A DNA stretch of 64,000 bases from Pedomonas mirosovicensis. GTDB taxonomy: Bacteria; Pseudomonadota; Alphaproteobacteria; Sphingomonadales; Sphingomonadaceae. Made by a program: the position numbers and the translations under genes. The notes beneath the pieces are model-generated. The model worked only from the letters and a program-made list of their open reading frames with translations. It did no database searches and had not been told where the DNA came from. Of the stretch, positions 59,044-64,000 are shown piece after piece (the first letter of the stretch is position 1; the number at the start of each line of letters is the position of its first letter). The stretch is taken from NCBI RefSeq assembly GCF_022569295.1, contig NZ_JAKFIA010000001.1, forward strand, positions 1,503,001-1,567,000, in the 5' to 3' direction.

Positions 59044-61719
59044 GTGGCCAGTTCCAACGAAATCCGCTCATCCTTCCTCGACTTCTTTCGCCGCGAAGGC
59101 CACGAGGTGGTGCCGAGCAGCCCGCTCGTGCCGCGGAACGACCCGACGTTGATGTTCACCAACGCAGGCATGGTGCCGTTCAAGAACGTGTTCACCGGGC
59201 TGGAGACGCGCCCCTACAAGACGGCAACGTCCTCGCAGAAGTGCGTGCGTGCCGGCGGCAAGCACAATGACCTGGACAATGTGGGCTACACCGCTCGCCA
59301 CCACACCTTCTTCGAGATGCTGGGCAATTTCTCGTTCGGCGACTACTTCAAGGAGCGCGCCATCGATTGCGCCTGGCGGCTCATCACCAAGGAGTGGGGC
59401 ATCTCCAGGGATCGGCTGCTGGTGACGGTCTACCACACGGACGACGAGGCGTTCGACCTGTGGAAGAAGATCGCCGGCTTCTCGGATGACCGCATCATCC
59501 GCATCCCGACCAAGGACAACTTCTGGTCCATGGGCGACACCGGCCCGTGCGGCCCGTGCTCGGAAATCTTCTACGATCACGGCGAGCACATCTACGGCGG
59601 ACCTCCGGGTTCGCCGGAAGAGGACGGCGACCGCTGGACCGAGATCTGGAACCTGGTGTTCATGCAATACGAGCAGGTGGATGCGGAAACCCGCCTCAAC
59701 CTGCCGCACCCGTCCATCGACACCGGCATGGGGTTGGAGCGCATCGCAGCCGTGCTCCAGGGCAAGCACGACAACTATGACACCGATACGCTGCGCGCGC
59801 TGATCCTGGCCTCGGCCGACGCCACCGGCACCGATCCGGACGGCGCGGGCAAGGTCTCGCACCGCGTGATCGCCGACCACCTGCGGGCGGTCAGCTTCCT
59901 CATTGCGGATGGCGTGCTGCCCTCCAACGATGGCCGCGGCTATGTGCTGCGCCGCATCATGCGCCGCGCCATGCGTCACGCGCACCTGCTGGGCGCGAAG
60001 GAGCCCCTGATGCACCGGCTGGTGCCGGCGCTGACCCAGCAGATGGGGACGGCCTACCCGGAGCTGATCCGCGCCGACGCGCTGATCCGCGAAACGCTGA
60101 AGCTGGAGGAAACCCGCTTCCGCCAGACGCTGGACAAGGGCCTGAGGCTCCTGGACGAGGAAGTCGCCCACCTGGCGCCGGGCGCTGCGCTGCCGGGCGA
60201 GGTGGCGTTCAAGCTTTACGACACCTACGGCTTTCCGCTCGACCTGACGGAAGATGCGCTGCGCTCGCAGGGCCTTGCCGTCGACAAGGGCGGCTTCGAC
60301 GAGGCGATGGCCCGCCAGAAGGCGGCAGCCCGCGCGGCCTGGTCCGGCTCGGGCGAGAAGGCGGCCGAGACCCTGTGGTTCGATCTCGCCCAGGAAGCGG
60401 GCGCGACCGAGTTCGTCGGCTACAACGCCGAGACGGCCCAGGGGCAGGTCATCGCCATCGTGAAGGACGGCGCGCGCGTTGACAGCGCCACGGCGGGCGA
60501 GCAGGTGCGGATCGTCACCAACCAGACGCCGTTCTATGGCGAATCCGGCGGCCAGATGGGCGATGCCGGGCGCTTGCGCGGCGCGAACGGCCTTGAAATC
60601 GAGATCAGCGACACCCAGAAGCCGCTCGGCCTCATCCACGTGCATGTGGGCGAGGTGAAGGGCGGCACGGTGCGCGTCGGCGACGAGCTGGAGATGATCG
60701 TGGACGGCGAGCGCCGTTCGGCCCTGCGCGCCAACCACTCGGCCACCCACCTGCTGCACGAGGCGCTGCGCCGCCGCCTCGGCGCGCACGTCACCCAGAA
60801 GGGCTCGCTTGTCGCGCCGGATCGGCTGCGGTTCGATATTTCGCACAACAAGGCGCTCTCCGAGGACGAGATCGCTGCCGTCGAGGCCGATGTGAACGCC
60901 CGCATCCGCGAGAACCACGAGGTGGTGACGCGGCTGATGACGCCGGATGAGGCCATTGCCGCCGGTGCCATGGCGCTGTTCGGCGAGAAGTACGGCGATG
61001 AGGTGCGCGTCGTCAGCATGGGCGAGGAAGAGGGCAGCGAGCGTGGCCACTTCTCGGTGGAGCTGTGCGGCGGCACCCACGTCAACCGCACCGGCGACAT
61101 CGGCGTGTTCGCCATCGTCGGCGAAGGCGCGGTGTCCGCAGGCGTGCGCCGCGTCGAGGCGCTGACCGGCGAGGCGGCCCGCCGCTACTTCGAGGAGCAG
61201 GAAGCCCGCGTAAAGGCGGTGGCTTCCGCGCTGAAGGCCAGCCCGGCGGAGATTGTCGATCGCGTTTCCGCGCTGATCGAGGAGCGCCGCAAGCTGGAGC
61301 GCGAACTGGCCGAGGCCAAGCGCGCCCTGGCGCTGGGCGGCGGCAGCGCAAGCGCCGGTGCCGGCGGCCCGGCGGCCGAGCAGGTGAACGGCATCAACTT
61401 CCTCGGCCAGGTGGTCGATGGCCTGCCAGCGCGCGAGCTGCGCGGCCTTGTTGATGGCGCGAAGTCCAAGCTGGGCTCGGGCGTTGCCGTGATGGTGACG
61501 ACCGATGGCGGCAAGGCCTCCGTTGCGGTGGGCGTCACCGACGACCTGACAGGCAAGATTTCCGCCGTCGATCTGGTCAAGGCAGCCGTGGCGGCCGTTG
61601 GCGGCCAGGGCGGCGGCGGCCGCCCCGACATGGCCCAGGGTGGCGGCCCCAATGTCGATGCCGCTGCCGAGGCGCTGGCGGCGGTGAAGGCCGTCATCGG
61701 TGCAGCCGCGGCGGCCTGA
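59044..61719 (+). CDS. alaS: alanine-tRNA ligase
   Basis: Class II aminoacyl-tRNA synthetase of 891 residues. Synthetase domain at the start ([39 protein letters not shown] motif 2 region, [11 protein letters not shown]), editing domain zinc/catalytic motifs [12 protein letters not shown] and [11 protein letters not shown], and the C-Ala domain with [13 protein letters not shown]. Starts at GTG 59044 with AAGAGG upstream. Length and order are those of a complete, unbroken enzyme. Confidence 0.98.
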   Translation: MASSNEIRSSFLDFFRREGHEVVPSSPLVPRNDPTLMFTNAGMVPFKNVFTGLETRPYKTATSSQKCVRAGGKHNDLDNVGYTARHHTFFEMLGNFSFGDYFKERAIDCAWRLITKEWGISRDRLLVTVYHTDDEAFDLWKKIAGFSDDRIIRIPTKDNFWSMGDTGPCGPCSEIFYDHGEHIYGGPPGSPEEDGDRWTEIWNLVFMQYEQVDAETRLNLPHPSIDTGMGLERIAAVLQGKHDNYDTDTLRALILASADATGTDPDGAGKVSHRVIADHLRAVSFLIADGVLPSNDGRGYVLRRIMRRAMRHAHLLGAKEPLMHRLVPALTQQMGTAYPELIRADALIRETLKLEETRFRQTLDKGLRLLDEEVAHLAPGAALPGEVAFKLYDTYGFPLDLTEDALRSQGLAVDKGGFDEAMARQKAAARAAWSGSGEKAAETLWFDLAQEAGATEFVGYNAETAQGQVIAIVKDGARVDSATAGEQVRIVTNQTPFYGESGGQMGDAGRLRGANGLEIEISDTQKPLGLIHVHVGEVKGGTVRVGDELEMIVDGERRSALRANHSATHLLHEALRRRLGAHVTQKGSLVAPDRLRFDISHNKALSEDEIAAVEADVNARIRENHEVVTRLMTPDEAIAAGAMALFGEKYGDEVRVVSMGEEEGSERGHFSVELCGGTHVNRTGDIGVFAIVGEGAVSAGVRRVEALTGEAARRYFEEQEARVKAVASALKASPAEIVDRVSALIEERRKLERELAEAKRALALGGGSASAGAGGPAAEQVNGINFLGQVVDGLPARELRGLVDGAKSKLGSGVAVMVTTDGGKASVAVGVTDDLTGKISAVDLVKAAVAAVGGQGGGGRPDMAQGGGPNVDAAAEALAAVKAVIGAAAAA

Positions 61720-61749
61720 TCGGGTTGCTGCAGGAAGAATGAGGGTTTT

Positions 61750-61873
61750 GCAGGAGGGGCGCTCAGCCAGTGGCTTCGCCCCTCCTGCGCCTCCCGCTCG
61801 TTTCTCGGACTGCGCCCTTTGATGCCGCGCACGGCAGAAAAAACGAAGGGGTGCAGGGGGCGCGACCCCCGCA
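61750..61873. repeat. intergenic double-hairpin element, copy 3
   Basis: First hairpin GCAGGAGGGGCG / CGCCCCTCCTGC (61750-61788) with a longer loop than in other copies; then CTCCCGCTCG, a middle of about 50 bases, AAACGAAGGGGTGCA and a second GGGGG/CCCCC hairpin (61853-61872). Same order and boundary words as copies 1 and 2. It follows alaS and may end its transcript. Confidence 0.75.
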
Positions 61874-62022
61874 AGAAAAACCAAGATCTTAGTTCACCAA
61901 AACACTGCGGCGCGCCCTTTGCCCTCGCGCTGCTGACACGAAATTGTATTATTCCCGCAATAAACGGGGTGGCCGGTTGCAGGTCGCGTCCGGCCAATGT
62001 TTTTGCGGGAAGGCGTTTGGGC

Positions 62023-63783
62023 ATGGATAATTCGGGTTTCAGGCAGGTTCTTCTGGCGGCCGTGGGCGCGCTGGCTCTTGTGTCGCCGACGCTGGCGTCT
62101 CCGGCCTTGGCCGCCGGGCAGGCGGCAGCGCCGGTTGCGACGGAAGCAGCCCAGCAGGCGGCTTTGCCGCGCCCCAAGCTGATCGTCGCGATTTCCGTCG
62201 ACCAGTTCAGCAGCAACCTGTTCGGCGGCTGGCGCGGCCGGTATGTGGCGGGCCTCAAGCGGCTGGGCAACGAGGGGATCGTTTACCCGAACGGCTACCA
62301 GAGCCATGCGGCGACCGAGACCTGCCCAGGGCATTCGACCCTGCTGACCGGTCGCCACCCCAGCGGCACCGGCATTAACGCCAACGACTTTTACGACGTG
62401 ACCCAGGGCCGGGAGGTCTATTGCCTTGAGGACACGGCCATGCGCCCGGCGCACGATCCGAAGGCGGACCCGACCGAGGGCCGCAGCGCGAAGAATCTGA
62501 AGGCCTCGACCCTGGGCGACTGGCTGAAGGCGCAGTCTCCCAAGAGCCGGGTGTTTGCCATCTCCGGCAAGGATCGCGGCGCGATCAACATGGGTGGCCA
62601 CAAGGCCGATGGCGAGTTCTGGCTGGTGGGCGGCTATGGGTTCACCACCTTCGTGCCCGCGGGCCAGTCGGGCGCGAAGGCGCTGGAGCCGGTGGCCGCG
62701 CTGAACAAGCGCATCCGGGAATACTGGAAGCAGACGCCGCCCACGTGGACCTATGCGGACGAAAGCTGCCGGGCGCTGGAGCATGACTGGACGATCAACG
62801 GCAAGACCTGGCGCTCGCAGCTGCCGCCCGTGGGCTGGGATGTGAAGAGCCCCACCTTCATCAAGGACCAGTTCATGGTGTCGCCGTTCATGGACGAGCT
62901 GACCCTTGAGGGCGCGCGCGAGCTGGTCAAGGAGTACAAGCTAGGGCAGGGCGAGGCGACCGACCTCCTGGCGGTCAGCCTGTCGGCCAACGATTATGTG
63001 GGCCACCGCTACGGCACCAACGGCCCGGAAATGTGCGACCAGCAGGTGCGGCTCGACCAGCAGCTGGGCAAGTTCCTGGACGATCTGGAGGAGCTTGGCG
63101 TGCCGTTCATGGTGGTGCTGTCGGCAGATCATGGCGGCCTTGATTTCCCCGAACGCCTCAATACGCGGGACGTGCCGCAGGCCGGCCGCATCGACGGCGA
63201 GGCGTTCATGGCCGACCTGAACGGCACGCTGCGCGCGCAGCTGGGGCTGGATTACGACCCGCTGCTGGCGGCGGGCCTGGATCAGATCTGGGTGGTGGAC
63301 CGCAACGGCAGGCAGCCCTCCGCCACCGAGCGGGAGCGGGTGCTGAAGGCGGCATTGCCGCTGGTGCGCCAGCGCCCGGAAGTGTCCGCCGCCTTTGATA
63401 GGGAAACGCTGCTGGGCACGCATGTTGACCGCGCCAAGCCGGTCGATGAGCTGAGCTTGCAGGAGCGGTTTGCGCTCAACACGGTGCAGGGCCGCAGCGC
63501 CGACATTTCCGTGGCGTTCAAGCCCTACCTTCAGGCGAAGAAGGCGAAGCCCGGCCAGTCGATGACCGGCCACGGCACGGTATGGAATTACGACCGCCGG
63601 GTGCCGATCCTGTTCTGGTGGCCGGGCGTGCAGCCGCAGGAGCGGCCGCTGCCGATGCCGACCGTGGATATCGCCCCGACGCTCGCCCACGTTCTCGGCA
63701 TTCAGCCGGACGGCGCGTTGGACGGCCAGTGCCGCGATCTCGCCGACTTCGGCACCGGGCGGTGCGCCGAGGCGAAACGCTAA
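62023..63783 (+). CDS. alkaline phosphatase, Sphingomonas/PafA type
   Basis: Exported zinc phosphatase of 586 residues in the alkaline phosphatase/nucleotide pyrophosphatase superfamily. Signal peptide (VLLAAVGALALVSPTLASPALA), then the first metal ligand in AISVDQF, the catalytic Thr in SHAATETCPGHSTLLTGRHP (Thr nucleophile as in SPAP and PafA, unlike Ser in E. coli PhoA), SANDYVGHRYG and LSADHGGLDFPE metal sites and HGTVWNYDRRVPILFWWPG. Such enzymes hydrolyse monoesters and some diesters in the periplasm. ATG 62023 has GGGAAGG upstream; the frame is open earlier across the repeat but without signal sequence. A Pho box was not identified. Confidence 0.93.
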   Translation: MDNSGFRQVLLAAVGALALVSPTLASPALAAGQAAAPVATEAAQQAALPRPKLIVAISVDQFSSNLFGGWRGRYVAGLKRLGNEGIVYPNGYQSHAATETCPGHSTLLTGRHPSGTGINANDFYDVTQGREVYCLEDTAMRPAHDPKADPTEGRSAKNLKASTLGDWLKAQSPKSRVFAISGKDRGAINMGGHKADGEFWLVGGYGFTTFVPAGQSGAKALEPVAALNKRIREYWKQTPPTWTYADESCRALEHDWTINGKTWRSQLPPVGWDVKSPTFIKDQFMVSPFMDELTLEGARELVKEYKLGQGEATDLLAVSLSANDYVGHRYGTNGPEMCDQQVRLDQQLGKFLDDLEELGVPFMVVLSADHGGLDFPERLNTRDVPQAGRIDGEAFMADLNGTLRAQLGLDYDPLLAAGLDQIWVVDRNGRQPSATERERVLKAALPLVRQRPEVSAAFDRETLLGTHVDRAKPVDELSLQERFALNTVQGRSADISVAFKPYLQAKKAKPGQSMTGHGTVWNYDRRVPILFWWPGVQPQERPLPMPTVDIAPTLAHVLGIQPDGALDGQCRDLADFGTGRCAEAKR

Positions 63784-63814
63784 GGCGGGGAGCTGGCAGG
63801 CGAGGGCGGTTGCC

Positions 63815-64000
63815 ATGAAGGATCATCTGGTTGCCGCCCTTGTCTATGATGGGCTTTACACCTTCGAATTCGGCTGCGTGACCGAGGTGTTCGGCCTGCA
63901 TCGGCCGGAGGTGCCGGCGCCCTGGTATGACTTCGCCGTGTGCGCGGTGGATAGCGGGCCGCTGCGGGCGGCCGGTGGAGTTCGGATCGAGGCAAGCCAC
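63815..64000 (+). CDS. GlxA/FtrA-type AraC family regulator, N-terminal part (runs off the window)
   Basis: First 62 codons of a regulator with a DJ-1/PfpI-like domain at the N-terminus: VAALVYDGLYTFEFGCVTEV and WYDFAVCAVDSGPLRAAGGV, typical of the GlxA/FtrA group, which end in an AraC DNA-binding domain (outside the window). GAGGG lies before ATG 63815. It begins 31 bp after the phosphatase gene in the same direction; co-transcription is possible. Assignment rests on the visible part only. Confidence 0.82.
   Translation, partial: MKDHLVAALVYDGLYTFEFGCVTEVFGLHRPEVPAPWYDFAVCAVDSGPLRAAGGVRIEASH

Noticed and set aside
59068-61884. 938-codon minus-strand open frame opposite alaS
   Set aside because: Shadow of alaS in high-GC DNA; the plus-strand product is a full alanyl-tRNA synthetase.

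Overview
The window is GC-rich, densely coded chromosomal DNA of an alphaproteobacterium, most likely of or near the Sphingomonadales. The evidence is a Caulobacter-type flagellar system (FlbT, FlaF, FliX, FliL, MotE-like and DUF6468-type proteins, a stand-alone FlhB C-terminal homologue), CckA next to flhB, alphaproteobacterial LexA and CtrA-type sites, a DUF2794 protein, and a Sphingomonas-type alkaline phosphatase. Order-level placement is inference; no rRNA is present.

Layout. 1-6.9 kb: end of an M28 peptidase gene, a small secreted-protein gene broken by a 19-bp tandem duplication, tRNA-Arg(TCT), thpR, and the tesA / ABC ATPase / FtsX-like permease group (permease frameshifted), then a Bax-inhibitor-1 protein. 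7-22.2 kb: housekeeping and transport genes: methyltransferase, DUF2794, cysE, dicarboxylate symporter, TauE-like permease, oxyR, quinone oxidoreductase, SDR, LysE exporter, DHA2 MFS pump, aldo/keto reductase, lepA, a Tat-exported PhoD. 22.3-30.1 kb: five flagellin genes with flaG, flbT and flaF. 30.4-33.5 kb: glpD and a FAD oxidoreductase with a Rieske domain. 33.6-54.6 kb: flagellar gene clusters: flgN-like/cheL/flgI facing fliX and dksA; flgF-G-A-H facing fliL-fliM-DUF6468-motE-cheZ-two MotB/OmpA-like proteins-large TPR-like protein; fhlB-fliO-fliP facing flgB-flgC-fliE; an unrecognised paralogous pair; then fliQ-fliR-flhB. 54.7-64 kb: cckA, recA (with SOS box), alaS, an alkaline phosphatase, and the start of a GlxA-type regulator.

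How it works together. Sigma-54 (-24/-12) promoters stand before flagellins 1, 2, 4 and 5 and before flgF and flgI; five of the six have an upstream GGCAA...TTGCC dyad that looks like an enhancer site. CtrA-like boxes stand before cheZ, flgB and fliQ. This matches the class II (CtrA) to class III/IV (sigma-54, FlbD) cascade known from Caulobacter, with CckA (the kinase feeding CtrA) in the same cluster and FlbT acting on flagellin mRNA leaders, four of which share a small hairpin here. fliF, fliG, fliN, fliI, motA, flgE, flgK/L and fliC export chaperones other than the FlgN-like protein are not in the window.

Quality caution. lepA, flgI, cckA and the permease each carry a +1 in a G/C homopolymer of 5-7 bases. 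Because lepA and cckA are conserved and normally intact, this looks like systematic sequencing error rather than four independent mutations.
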